Source: Norana najaformis (lineage: Eukaryota > Annelida > Clitellata > Crassiclitellata > Hormogastridae). From it: 64,000 bases of DNA. The translations under genes were made by a program, and so were the position numbers. The stretch is from the NCBI GenBank assembly GCA_964023275.1, contig OZ029914.1, positions 39,969,924 to 40,033,923 of the forward strand, read 5' to 3'. Shown here piece by piece: positions 11,804 to 24,233 of this stretch; position 1 is the stretch's first letter, and the number at the start of each line of letters is the position of its first letter. The notes below the pieces were generated by a model, which had not been told where the DNA came from, did no database searches, and saw only the letters and a program-made list of their open reading frames with translations.

Positions 11804-14800
11804 CCACTCCTAAAAAACGTCGGCCAAATATTTGAATTAGTCGGTGATTCTCAGCGAAATATTAACAAATATCATGAGTGTATAACTAGAGCTTCTTTAT
11901 TCTCTATCCTGATCATTAAAAAATTATGTTAGTGTAATGTAATTAGGCTATACTTAATTAGGTTATCAATATATTACACTTACATAAACAATCAAATTAG
12001 ACTAATTTCATGTTGATCAAACCTGACCTTACTACAAGAGCGTAGTCGCTAATTAATTAATTGTATAGTACTTCAGATAGGTATCAAAATAGCTACAAAA
12101 CGACGACATAACATTGTTTACCTTAGTCAATATTATATTAATGAATTGTGAATTTTCATTTCAAATATTGTTGGAGTGTATATACCATTAGTAACACTGG
12201 AGGGCGTTTGAGTTTATTTAAAGGCATACCCGTCTAACAGAAAGTGTACAACAATCGTTCCATCTGCATTTAGAGGTTCAAACTATCAGTTACCAGGTGT
12301 TTTATTAAAGCAAAATACTGCACGTGTTTTGCCAAGCCTTTAGAGGGCATATTTCTCAGCTAAAAATTTCTTTACAAAAGCACTTCCTGGTATCCTGATG
12401 TGGTGCAGAATATCTAATGAGAACTCTGTGAAGCTCCCTGAAGTAAATATGGGTTGAATAAATAAATCCTATAAATCTCATGAAAACTCATTTCACTAAA
12501 GAAAGAACAATTCAAAGGCACAAGCATAAATCGGGTAATTCAATAATGGATAAATTAAAAAGGTTTTACTGTCGCCGTATTATATAAGTGTCAGTCACAT
12601 ACTCTGACTGCTCACATATAAGTCAGACTGACAGAACTCGCCTTGCTGATTCCTAACATGCGTGAAACCTGTTAGTTAAACACACTGAAAATTTAATATG
12701 TCTGAAAAGTTGAACATCCAAATTTTGCTAAATAGTTACCTGTTTTTTTCCGGAAATTCAGAACAAAGATAACACTGCAGCATCAGATCTTTAGATCTGT
12801 TCCACACATTGTCGTGTCTCATATATCTATTCCATACAGTGTAATTGTCGCATTTTTTCTAATGGTTATAAAATATCATGCACGATTGCATGGTATATAC
12901 GCCTGATACAATAAGTAATTCTCTGATCACCAGGAAAATAGGTCAACGAAGACAGTGTATACGGTTGGTACTTTAATTAACGCTGGATTTATGAAATCTA
13001 CTAAAATATGCAGGGAACCTTCATATTTCGATGCAGGAAAACTAATTGTCATATCGCTAATTATAGTCACGGCTTCATAGTTTCTGTCCCTGTTATTAGG
13101 ACTGCATAGTGGGTAGTCTTAGCTCCTAAACTAATTAAATGTCACTCAAGGCAATTGAAAATACGGTAAGCCAATGGAGCAAAATATAAAGGTTTCATGC
13201 AATACAATACAAAACAACTGCATACACGACAGAGCATCGATGATGCTGAGCAACTGTGCGGTAATTAAGAACTTATTCAAGGTCTCTACACAGTATTGGC
13301 CACAAGGAGGCTCGAACCCATACTCTTCCCGTTACAAGCCGAGCTCTCTGGCCTATCATTTTTTGCTATGTTGTATGTTCGAGGAAGTTTGATAGAATAT
13401 CAAACAAACACGCAGTAGGCTTCGGTTGAAAAATCGCCAGACTAATTACTTGACAGCCCTCAAGGAAACCAAACTGTACTGTTTAATGATAGAGAGGCGT
13501 GTGCGTAAACAACTCGCCAGGGTCGTTGCACGGAGCCCGCTCAACAAGCCTGAACCCGCACACAAGCTAGAAGATTAGACACTGAGCTTCCTATTACACA
13601 GACCACCTGATATAATGATATACACTGTATAGGCCCACATTCGTATATGCATTATAACAAGAGTTTTCGTTTACTGCTAAGCAGTGTGCATAAAGTAAAT
13701 TTTGTATAACCATTCTCACATCGAAACATATGCTAAATTCGTTTCCGAGAAAGCTGACTTAAGGTGTACTTAAAATGAAAATAAACAAGAAAGAGAATGA
13801 CCGTTTCGAAATCTTGTTTTGTGATGAGTGGTGTCTGAAGTCGCGCTGTCCAAGCAATTTTCGCGGACAGAATAGGTTTTTGCTTCGTTTGCCGGGCTGA
13901 CGACCCTCACGATTTATAAAAATTCTATATGCATGAACTTCCACTGCATAATAGATTGAGAAAATGGGTGAAGGTGACGTAGTAACGTGGAATTAGGTTG
14001 TCCTCATCTGTGAGATTATCTCATTGGCGGCGATCGTATTCATATGCAGTTTCGTGAGCAGAATTCGACTATAGAAATATTAGTCACTTTTCTCCGAACT
14101 GCTGAAGAGCTCTTTCGAAAGGCTGTTGAAAACGTACTTTGTATAACAATGCACATATCATATATGCATATGTATTGTAATACAAGAGGCAAGGTGGAGA
14201 GAGTGTGAGATGGATGAATTGATAGATGGCTGGCTCGCTGGAAGGACGGATAGACGGACAGAGAGACAGACAAATACATGTAGATAGAATGATAGAGATA
14301 TGAAAAATAAAGAAAGAATGACTTAATGGAAGATAGGCCTAAATAGACAGACAGACAGTTAGGTCAAAAGACAGCACAATAAAGAGACAGAGGCTGATAG
14401 AGAAAGAAAACTTAAGAAGGTAATTGAATGTCTCAAAGACGTGTTACTTTTCCCTCGACAGAAAGCCCGTTCATTGTTTCTCAGATGGATATATTGTTCA
14501 TGTACAGAATTGTCAACTTTGATTTAGGCATTTGCTAATTTACTAACCCCCCTCCGTCCACATATTTTCATAGACATTGTTCTTTGATTAAGGATATCAT
14601 GGCTGAAGCGAAAACACGACAACCGCAAATTCAACAACCAGAGGAAGCCAGACGGGGACACTCATCGACAGCGGGAAATGTAAAATCGACAGTTACAGAA
14701 AGACACAGAGATAAAACTACACAGCTAGAGTAGGAAAGAAAAGGGAAAGCCCGATAGAACCCCGAACAAGTTAATAAAGCAAATCAGGAAGCAAACCTGG

Positions 14801-15130
14801 CAAACCTGAGTGAGTAGGATTTAACTGTACATTATAGCCATATGTGGTCATACGCCAAAAAGTGTATATACGCTGCTAGTTTATGACACATGATTATATT
14901 ACGCCTGGCTACCGAGTTTCTGTTTAAGTCTGGTACTTCGGTTAAATTCATCATACTTCTCGAATAGTCCACTGTATCTTTATACATATTTTACACGTTT
15001 ACACTTTTTTACTTGTTTGTATGCACATAATATTCTCAATTAAAATCTGAACTGTACCGGGAGAGATAGTTGAATAAACATTACGGCTTATCTTAATTTG
15101 CAGCTCTAGAACTATTAGTCAGCCAAGCTT
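11804..15130. other. A/E1 intergenic region, left part
   Basis: About 3.3 kb with no supported gene. It holds the tRNA-SINE remnant, a short degenerate GATA/GACA run at 14220-14360 and AT-rich sequence. The part 11800-13077 matches 43680-44897 (gene C flank) and, more weakly, 35000-36390 (gene B flank). 13078-14620 matches only the gene B flank (36390-37760), because the gene C flank carries a deletion here. Confidence 0.6.
13200..13375 (-). repeat. tRNA-derived SINE remnant
   Basis: The minus strand has a B-box-like GGGTTCGAGCC and an upstream segment GAGAGCTCGGCTTGTAACGG like a tRNA anticodon arm with UGU, as in tRNA-Thr. The A-box part is decayed. Colinear with the better-preserved copy at 36520-36735. 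Confidence 0.5.
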
Positions 15131-15989
15131 CCCCGTCTTTAAAGTGCAATGTCAACTGTGACCCGCTGGGAGAAAGGTACCACAACTGAGATGTATATTT
15201 ACAGAGAAATATAAATGTTAATGTTTATGGGGTCCTTTTTGCCATCTGAGTTTTTAAATTTTTGGCTTATACTGTACCTAAATAATGGGGGCGCATCAAA
15301 TTTTTATTATTGTTGAGACCTGATACCGTTTGTTAACTATCTGCAATTTTCAAAATCGACTTTCTCAAAAGCGCTGGTTTAATTATCATCTTTCCACTTT
15401 GTATAGAACGGCATTTCAAAAGGCTTGTCGGATATAACCGTTGCTGGCTAGGTTGATTTCTCCATTCTATATATTTTGCTTTCTATTTTGTTCGGTTTTG
15501 CTTGATGGTTGTACCTTCATCTGACTAACTCTAGTTTCTTTTTCCGTCTTTAAGGTTACTGTTTGGTTGTCTCGCCGGACAAAATGGTTTTACTTTTAAA
15601 TATGAAGTATTAAAATAAACCGTTGGCTAGTCAATGTACAGCTTTCCACAAATGCGACAAGGGTTCGATTCCTGAGTGTGATATGTGGAGTCGACAAGTA
15701 TTTATAGTAGCCTATAGTGCAGTATAGTATCTATAATGTAGTGTTGTATGTAGGATAATGTAAGACATTGTGACATAGCATAACAAATAGTAGGTATAGT
15801 GATTTTAGTATATCATAATATAACAAATATTATATCAATAATTAGTGGAAACTGTAAAATAGTGTACAATAATTAAACACATGGGTGATTTCGCAATTCT
15901 GGCAGTTTTGACTTTTGGTGCTAAAGAGTTTGCGTGTCTGAATTATTTTTCGCATCCAACACGTATTTACTGCAATTCAAACGGTTTTT

Positions 15990-16570
15990 GCCGCATGTTA
16001 TCGTGACCTTCTGTGACTGGAAGGTTCCGTCAACAGAGGGAGAACAGGATTCCAGCTGGGCAGTCAAGCCTCACACCGACAGACCTATGTACGAAGGAGG
16101 AAGGGCGAAGAGAGTCTTCGGAGCGACACCGACCGTCAACAACGTAATGGCTCAACTACCTACCGGGCGATGAGTGCCTGTCCTACGCATGTCCGTCAGT
16201 TTCAGGAATATCCGGACGCCGCGTCGTCTTCCATCTACGAGGGGCTGCTGGACGGTGATACAACCGTGAGCCATTCGTGGCGGATCACATCGCCCATCGT
16301 CGTTCCTCATCCTCGACGATACGTGCTCCAGGAACTCTGAACATGCTGTCATCTTTCAACTCTAGTTAGGATCTACTGGTAGCGCTCTGAGTGTGCGCGA
16401 GAGCTTACCACCTGTGACTCTTCTAGTTATCGGAGCAATGTTTAGGCCTACTATTGGATGAATGTTCTGTTCTTAATGACATTTTACATCGTTAAGTCTA
16501 GCGCAGAGAGCGGTTCTGATTAGTTTTTCTTGAAGAAGCGCTATACAAATTTCTGATTACAATTACGGTT
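15990..16570 (+). repeat. GC-rich retroelement-like block upstream of E1
   Basis: About 0.58 kb, much richer in GC than its surroundings, ending in TTGAAGAAGCGCTATACAAA and TTTCTGATTACAATTACGG, an L2/SINE-type 3' tail. Short frames on both strands are conserved with the copy at 45760-46340 only because the region is duplicated. Confidence 0.5.
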
Positions 16571-17239
16571 ACACTTAGGCTCAAACTAATCGAATTTACG
16601 ACAAAATAGACATTTCGTAACAATGTCGTAGGCAACCATCTCGTACATATACAGGATTTTTTTCTCATGAAATTACCCCTGCAAATGATGCAGTTATGCA
16701 ATTTTCAGTTAGCTTCAAAACAGAAGGTATTCATCACCATTTCCAATTTTAATTGTAATCGTAATCACTTAGGCGAGTCTTTTACCTCCTGTATTATAGA
16801 AGTTTCCAGATTAGCCTATAGATCAGATGCTCCCTTCTCTGTTTAACGCGTAACTACTTTGAAGTTACTAGCTTGTTTCTGGTAAAGTTACGGGACTTTT
16901 CTTTTTATTTCTATTGATGCAACCGAAACTGTATTTGAACAGCCAAGAAAGCGCTATTTGACTTTTGCTCTGTTGTTAGTTGTAGGCCTACTTTAGAGAT
17001 CTTTTGAAGACCGACCCAGACCGCCATGACGGTGAAATATAATTTTCCTTTTAGTCATTGACGTAAAATGGGTATAATTAACAAAAACCATTAGATCGTT
17101 AGAAACCCTTATAGCCGTGTTTATTGGGCCTCATTGGACCCATAGATATCCATGAGTTTCCAACAATAGGCCAATTCGGGTCAGCAATGGGCAGAATGCA
17201 CATGGCTGTACTCTGGGAATACTACACAGGGGCCTACTA

Positions 17240-17815
17240 TTGATGCTATGTGTTTTTGGGATCTACGTGTACGGTTTTCATAAGCAGGGCCCTTCTAAAA
17301 CGACAGCACCTTCTGACCGTTTTTGGGTTTTCTCTTCCAGAAGAAAGAGAGAAAACTCTTCTGAAATCAATTCAGAAGAAAACTTCACAAGATGGTGTGG
17401 CTTAAATTTGTTTACATTTCACATAAACAACATTTTGAATAATCGTAATAACTCTCGTCAATACTCCCAAACAATTCATCTTCGTAAAGTCTTCATTATT
17501 CAATCTACCCGATCATCCTATTACTTCACTCTAGCCCGTCCCTAATCACTACTCATCTCTCATATTCTCTAACCGATTGAAATCCCACATTCCACCTGTC
17601 TTCTGAAATCATCTTGCATTGACAGCGATCTTCACCGCCCTCCATCCCTTCTGTCGTTCACCCAACACCATTTGTCTGAAGCCCATCTATCTACCACTCC
17701 TCACATTTTCAATTAAGGAATGAAATCCCACCTCTTGAAGAAATCTTACCCTGATAGTTCAAATCCACCGACATCCAATCGTAAGTACCTTAGCTGTTTC
17801 TCAGCTCGATCCTCT
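17240..17815 (+). repeat. L2-like LINE 3' fragment upstream of E1
   Basis: The plus strand encodes MKSHLLKKSYPDSSNPP near 17720-17775, typical of the C-terminus of L2/CR1 reverse transcriptases (LKTHLF-type). It lacks the catalytic part. It lies tail to tail with a minus-strand fragment at 17815-18200. Confidence 0.5.
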
Positions 17816-18200
17816 CTGGTCTCGTATTCGTAATTGTAAAATTTATACAGCTCCCAACCAGCTAGGTTGCGGGAACCATCTTATTCACAGGCGCTCAGTC
17901 AGAATAAAATCGTGAGGCAAGAAGGGTTCGGTTTTAGGTCAAGACCAAAGAGACAGGCAGGCAGATACGGTGGATGGTGTTTGGAATGCAACCGGTAAGT
18001 GAGCTAAAGAGAAAAGGAAGAATTGGGATAGGATCTGTAGAAGAGAAGTGATTTCAGTTTTGAGTGAAAGATTTGCGCAGGGATTTCAAGGGACGAAGTG
18101 TCGGTGAGTTCGTTGGATGGTTTACATAATAGGCCTCCAGGTAACCAGGTATTCGGTCTACAGGTAACCAGATCTTGTTTTTCACCCAGAAAATCCATCT
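17815..18200 (-). repeat. Inverted L2-like LINE 3' fragment upstream of E1
   Basis: The minus strand encodes IFHSKLKSLLFYRSYPNSSF near 18010-18090, then a 3' tail GGGAGCTGTATAAATTTTAC and AATTACGAATACG at about 17830. Convergent with the plus-strand fragment at 17240-17815. Confidence 0.5.
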
Positions 18201-18455
18201 GATTTTGGTGAAGCGCCCGTGAGTGAGCTGGTGTCCTACTTTTAGCTTTTGGAATATTTGACCGCTTTTGCTATTAATAGTTTTGAGGGGATTTTTCCGA
18301 GAGCGTCCCGTAACAACGGCTGACTTACAAAATTTCCTCTGTTATTGGACAAGCCGTTCATTTTCCATTCTTCGTTCTTGATGATCATGAAATTTCATCC
18401 AAAGTTTTACCCAAAATTTTTCTCATGTGTCCAACTGAACCTTACTAAAAACGAC

Positions 18456-18462
18456 TATAAAA
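18456..18462 (+). promoter_or_regulatory. TATA box of gene E1
   Basis: TATAAAA within CGACTATAAAACGTTT, 115 bp upstream of the E1 start codon. The spacing equals that seen in the minus-strand genes. The whole upstream segment is nearly identical in E2. Confidence 0.45.
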
Positions 18463-18570
18463 CGTTTAAAAACGCATTTGCCTTGAGTTGCCGTGGCTTA
18501 GCAGAGGAGAATCCATTGTGTCAAATTGGTCAAATAAGCAACTTAAAGCAGCATTCTACATTAATCTACA

Positions 18571-21500
18571 ATGTTTCTGCGAATAGCCACCTGTTTCCTA
18601 TTAATGCTATTAATAGGTAATCGAAATCTGACATGGTGTTATTTGATAGTCTGGCATGTGTTCCTTGGAAACGTGTAGTCTACAATTGGTTACCAAAACA
18701 GCTGTGGCGGAGGCCCATGCTTGTGATTTAAATGCATGTTTAAATGGAAATCCGGGAAAGAACAATGTACTAATCTTCTAAATCATAATACTCTATTGCC
18801 TTATAAGTTCGTAAGCATGCATAGTGTTAATTTCAGTGTTTAACATTTCTTTTCAGTTGACAGCAAATTATTACAGCTACCAGAAGACACAGAAGCTGTG
18901 ATTGGACAGGATGAGGTCGTCTTGAGATGTCGAACAGACGTCACAGACTCTGCTAATCCAGTTGAATGGCATCATAAATTGAATAAAGACGCTGATTTCG
19001 AAATCGTGTATAAGCGGGGATGGATTCTGAACGGATATCGTGGCAGGTTTAAGGTGCTACCAAATGCAACATCAGGGCAGTACGACCTAGTTATAACAGG
19101 CGTAAAACTTGAAGACGCTGGTGCATACACGTGCATGGACAGAGACTCACAACATAAAGCAGAGTTAATTGTCTTTGGTTAGTATAATTGCGGGTACTAC
19201 TTCATTTTTATTCATTTCGTAGCTTAATTTGTTCATATCATGCAGTTTAAAGTCACAAAATCTTTTCGACATAATATATGTTTTCGTTTTCTTTGTATTG
19301 CATTCAATGACTTCTATTGCGCCGTTATAATAATGGTCGTGAAATCAATCGATCGATGGTCGCTTCAAGTGAAAATATATCTATAGTCTCTACAGTACCT
19401 TTGTGGCTGTCAACACCAAAATGTATTTTCTTGTTGAATTTACGAATTGACAAACAATGTAACATTTTAATGTTGATAACGTTTATTTTCATAGAAAAGT
19501 ATCCATCGAATGTCTTTTGCATGGCAAATTCGCCACCAGATGGCTTTCTGGGAAGCAATAATTGTGGCCTGGAACCAGATACAGTTAAGATGTCGTGCGA
19601 TCTCAGTTATCGGGGAAATCTGGTTCCTATCCTGGAATGGATGGATGGGGAAATTGTGATACCTTCAAACATCGCCAAAGATGCATTTGGAGTCATCAGA
19701 TCATCCATTGAGTGGAAGACAGATCAGCATCAGACATCTACGTACTCGTGTCGCGTCAAATATCATGACTCTACGATTACATCAAGTTTTACATGGTCTT
19801 CAACTGTGAACAGAAGATGTGAGTTCTGTACACAGTACACACAACATTTTGTGTGCTTAGACAGTTTATTATTGTGTATCCCTAACTGTTTTTCTGTCTT
19901 CTTGTATAATTAATTAATAGATTTGTCCGTTATTGTTTAACGATCCTCCTCGCTCTCTATTACACATTTTTAGCCTTTTGTTTACTTTGAAAATTCTGCG
20001 CTTTTATTCACAATATTATTTCAATGCACAGGAAGGTAGACCGAATTGGTGATTTGTAAATGGTTACATTTTTTCTATTTCGGCTGTTAGCTATTACAAA
20101 TACGACGAACCTGACGTATGGTGGATGCGAATTGGAAAGTTTAGACTGCTCTGATGTAAACAATGGTGAATGCAGTTGCACCTGGTTTTCCGAAAATGGC
20201 ACTGAACTGACCCGCAACGCGGTTGTGAAGTTGACAGGCGAATCGGATGGAAACTACATCTGCTTAGCTACATGCAATGTTCGTCAGACGCCATGTTCTT
20301 ATGTAGTCAAGAACCTCAACTACCAATGTAATCACTACAGCAGTAAGTATGCTAATGAAAGCTAACTTAACTGAACCAGTATTGCTAATATCAGTTGCTT
20401 TCTATTACAGCTATGTGAAGCCTTTAGAACTAGTTTTGAGCTTTGTCTATTTATTGAATTATTGTATAACCTTACTTCTGTATTATAAATCTTCAAAAGT
20501 TTCTTTTTAAACCCTTTCCGTTAACGATAGTTATGGAAATAAGAGTAGGATCTAATCAAGCGGATGTTTTTAATGTTTCGGATAAATTGAACTAAAGATA
20601 GTTTAACATGAATTTATAATTGTTTAAGTGAGTTTGAGTTATTTCTGTTTAGATCTGTCGAAAACGACAGCACCATCTAGAACATTTCCTCTCGAGATTT
20701 GTATTCCGGTTCTTGTTGGGGTTTCAGTCGTGATGATGATTCTTGCATTTATAATCAGAAGGTATCAACCATTTGACTTGCTTTATTTGCCTATTGTTAC
20801 GAGTGATATAAAAACTGTACACAGAAGCATTTTTACTTCCTAGCAATTAGAGCATTTGGTAAAATGAATTATATAATTTAATAAACAAATATAAGTTTGC
20901 AGTTCACTAGTCAAGTGTTCTACCAGTTTATGTTAAAGTAGGATGAAGTATTGCAACCGTTCTTTATTATGCAGGTTGATAATAGTCCTTCACGGGTGTG
21001 GGCTGAGGCTTACTAAGTAATGAAGTGATCAAATACAAAATTTGTTTTGCAGTAGAAATAAAAATAAGCAACATGCATAGAGCCGGTGTATATTGCATAT
21101 GGTATCAAACGATGGCACACCAAAATGAAGCCATATTCAAGTCGATGAGCAGAAAGTAATTCTATAAACAGCAAGCTACTCGAGGAAGAAATTTCAACAA
21201 ATCAAGACACATATCTACCAAAATCTCAGTAATGTTTATTAGAGCATGTTTGTTAAAGCACCAGTCCAGCAAACAGTGCAGCTGATCGACAGTCTCAAAC
21301 GGAAGAACAATTTTTTGAATTATAGTGAAAGTGACAGTAAGCAAAAGATGAAGAATTTTTAAGATCAGCAAGAGACCACTACAAGAAACCTGTAGTTTCA
21401 AATTATGGCAGCAGCATGACAAAATGTATAAACGTAATTGGAAAGGATAGACCTAAATTTTTTGGGATGTGGTTGGTAATTAAAGAATTAAAAGATGCTG

Positions 21501-22239
21501 TTTTCCTTGTAGATTCTTATGTATTCGTAAAGAGAGAAGTAGTCTCAATAATTGTAATGGTAAGACATTTTAACTAAGTAATGTAAACATTGATTCCATT
21601 ATTTTTGCTACATTTTACTCATATGTATTTATACGTGCATCAGTGTATTTATGTATAATCTCTTTAAAACCTTGTTAATTTATTAATTAATGTATTATGG
21701 CTTTGATAGATTGTACATTACTGTGCCAGGGACATTTGAAGAAATATACATTTCATTTACTAAGGAGTGTTATGTTTTCTAGATTCCGAAGCTGAGAGAA
21801 GGTACCTTACAAGAGTGTCAGTTGCAAATGAAATTAGCCCGTTAGGTAAGTGAGTTTTGTTGCGTGTGAGAAGTATTATAAACAAGTAAGACTAAATACT
21901 TATTAAGTACTGGATGATGAAAATTTTATATTGCAGTTCGTAATCATGTATGCTCAGAACCGTGAAATCCATGCTCAAACGATCAAAGTCTTTCATAATT
22001 GCTTCATACATAGCTTCTGTTGTGACGTTCTAGACGTTCCTTTAGCAATTACCGTTCATGCCATCTGAGTTACTGAGGTAAATTCTCCGAAGAAAAGCAT
22101 AACCTAAATGAATTTTAAGTATCTTGTAAGACGCCTAAACTAATCGAAGAGAGAAGACAAAATAATTACAATGGATATTTTCTGTTACACTGAGACTTAT
22201 ATTTCAGCCTGGCCTCGATTTTGGAAGGAGTTATTGTAA
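18571..22239 (+). CDS. Gene E1: plus-strand three-Ig-domain membrane receptor
   Basis: Eight exons: 18571-18616, 18857-19177, 19495-19818, 20091-20342, 20653-20761, 21513-21559, 21783-21845 and 22208-22239, giving 397 residues. Residues 1-15 are a signal peptide (MFLRIATCFLLMLLI). Domain 1 (16-122) is V-like, with VVLRC, VEWHH and DAGAYTC. Domain 2 (123-230) has MSCDLSY, LEWMDG and YSCRV. Domain 3 (231-314) is cysteine-rich (eight Cys), with CSCTW and NYICLATC. A TM helix (PVLVGVSVVMMILAFII) is followed by RR. The tail comes from three small exons and ends in SPLAWPRFWKELL; it has no ITIM. The TM exon donor (AAG|GTATCA) is phase 2, and the 47-nt exon 6 restores phase 1 into exon 7. This works in both E1 and E2, which strongly supports the model. 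The gene is head-to-head with gene A. The ligand is unknown. Confidence 0.88.
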
Positions 22240-24233
22240 CCGACAACAAGCTAAGTAAACGAGGCTAGCTAAATGCTTTTAATATGCTTTGTAGAACCAT
22301 ATGTTTAACTCACAAAGAACTCAAAAACGAAGCAAATCAACATCTTCGGCAACGATGCAACCAGCATCAAACAGACGCCAAAGAAAAATAACCTCCTTCA
22401 GCAGAATTGATTTATCCCTAAAGTTCAAAACCGGATTTTCGGCCATTTCGCACACTTCAGTCGCGGGCAGAGCCACGCAAAGGAGTTCCGAGCCATGATA
22501 TTCAACCAAACGAGGAGTGGACCAGACCTGTGGGATGGCCCAGGTACACAAAGTCGAGAAGGTGGATGCAGACCCATTTGGGCTATATGCAGCCTGGAGA
22601 CAGGGCCAAGATCGGGATGGCTAGTGAATCGTCCTTTGAACAGCAGTGCTTCGGACAGTGGCACACACATAAATACACAAAACGCATACATATATCACAT
22701 AATTCAGAATGTGTCAAGATACCTGATGTAGTACCTTTTAAGTAATTGTCAGAAGCACTAAAAACTTTAACCCTGTTGATTCTAAACGTCATAGAGAGTT
22801 TAAACGACTGTATATTCATAATTCAGGGTGTACTAAACGATAAGAGCTATATTGCTGGCGATCATAGCTTTGTTGTTTAGTGATCGTAACAAGTAAGAAC
22901 TCGTATGAATCAGCCACACTACTGGTTATTTTAGGTTGCATTTAGTTTCATCTAACACAGCACGTTTATGACATAGGCGTGAATATTACAAAAATGGACC
23001 ACAATTACTGTCTGTCTCCTACGGATTGGTAACGAGGTTCACGACTCTGACGCCTATCGGAGTACTACATCGGTCAATCAACATTAATTCGCAGTTCACA
23101 TAGGACTACGTCAGACATCGTTTCTAAGCTGAGATTTTTTGTATTAAGGCAGCAGTTTTCACATATCGAGGTGGCACAAATTTTTATGCAACATCTTTTG
23201 GACATTATTTATTGTTAATATGTGTTGTAGATGTTGACTTTATTGTAACTGTAATTAGAAGCTTCTATAGCGCCCGTGTCTAAGGCACTAAGCATCAACC
23301 GATGACGCACAAAATCAAGCCGACGTCAGGTCAATATGCAGAAAGTCAGTTCAATGAATCCGAGAGGCTGTCTAGCGTGGTTAGGCCAACTGAAAAGTGA
23401 GCTTCAGTTGAGGCCGAAGTGACACAAGAGACTGAGCAGAAAAGATCAGATGAAGGAAGAGAATTTCAAAATTTCAACACGCAAACTTCTTGAACTTCTC
23501 ATGACCTCGTTGGTTTGTTCCATTTTTCATATGCCGCCTAAGTAAAACAAGATTCATTGTGACTATTATTGTAAATACAGTGAGGATTTTAAGTTAGTTC
23601 GGCTTCAGTGTTTTCTTTCAACCTTAATCATAAGCCGTAATCTAATCCTTAGTGCTCTTAGTGTTATTGTTCATTATAATTACGTGCTTGCAGTCCAGTA
23701 TTAACATCCAGTGCACTCTTATCAACACGGTCATAAATTAAGCGAGTGACCGATCTATGTGTATAGGTCAAGATTTTTCAGACAATCGTGCGATAAAATC
23801 AAGTGGTTTCAGGCTAAAGACCTGTTGCAAAATTACGTTTATTGATAACCAGCAGCAATCTCGCAGTCATTATGTGGAACACCTGTTGGAAAATTACGTT
23901 CACAAATAACCAGCAACACGTCGCAGTCATTGTGTAACAGCTGTTCTGAATTGACTGTGCGCCTGGGAATAAGCTGGTTCTCCCGACTTAGCTTTCGCTT
24001 TAGAAATCTCGAGTTTACGATTACGGTTACGACATCTAGCAGTATGTGTATGTATTCATGTACTGCATCATGACACTTGATATAGCGTGTTTTATGTACC
24101 TCACAAAGTGCTGCACAATTGATCATCTAGCTAATCAAAAAAGTGAGTTTTAAGATAGTTTGAATATGTTTGCTGAACAGAGTCAAATACAACAGTACGT
24201 ATGTGCAGTGAACAAGATTGCATAAGTTTTAGC
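22240..24233. other. 3' flank of E1
   Basis: About 2 kb downstream of the E1 stop. It probably includes the 3' untranslated region, but no clear AATAAA near the stop was identified. A GC-richer patch at 22330-22650 has open frames of 70-88 codons on both strands with no recognised domain; the copy at 52100-52420 is colinear. Confidence 0.5.
23930..24040 (+). repeat. Second member of the GGGAATAAGCTGGT repeat family
   Basis: GAATTGACTGTGCGCCTGGG, AATAAGCTGGT and a TTTACGATTACGGTTACGA tail match the block at 3440-3540 in order and spacing. Duplicated at 53715-53815. Confidence 0.45.

Larger units (their letters stand above)
15131..18890. repeat. Segmental duplication tract upstream of E1 (partner 44894-48640)
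   Basis: The sequence from the end of the A/E1 intergenic region through the E1 promoter, exon 1, intron 1 and the first bases of exon 2 matches 44894-48640 very closely. Intron 1 shows about one difference in 240 bp. Divergence rises abruptly inside exon 2, the V-like domain. Confidence 0.78.

Noticed and set aside
20653-20802. Alternative E1 TM exon using the donor ACGA|GTGATA
   Set aside because: A weak donor. It was only needed if exon 6 was ignored; the 47-nt exon solves the phase with a better donor.
20653-20843. Read-through of the E1 TM exon to a stop after IVTSDIKTVHRSIFTS
   Set aside because: Also open in E2, but the strong donor AAG|GTATCA plus exons 6-8 give a continuous frame in both genes. 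The read-through tail could at most be an alternative form.
22301-22819. Overlapping 65-88 codon frames on both strands in a GC-richer patch
   Set aside because: No domain, no splice context, and conserved in E2's flank only because the tract is duplicated.
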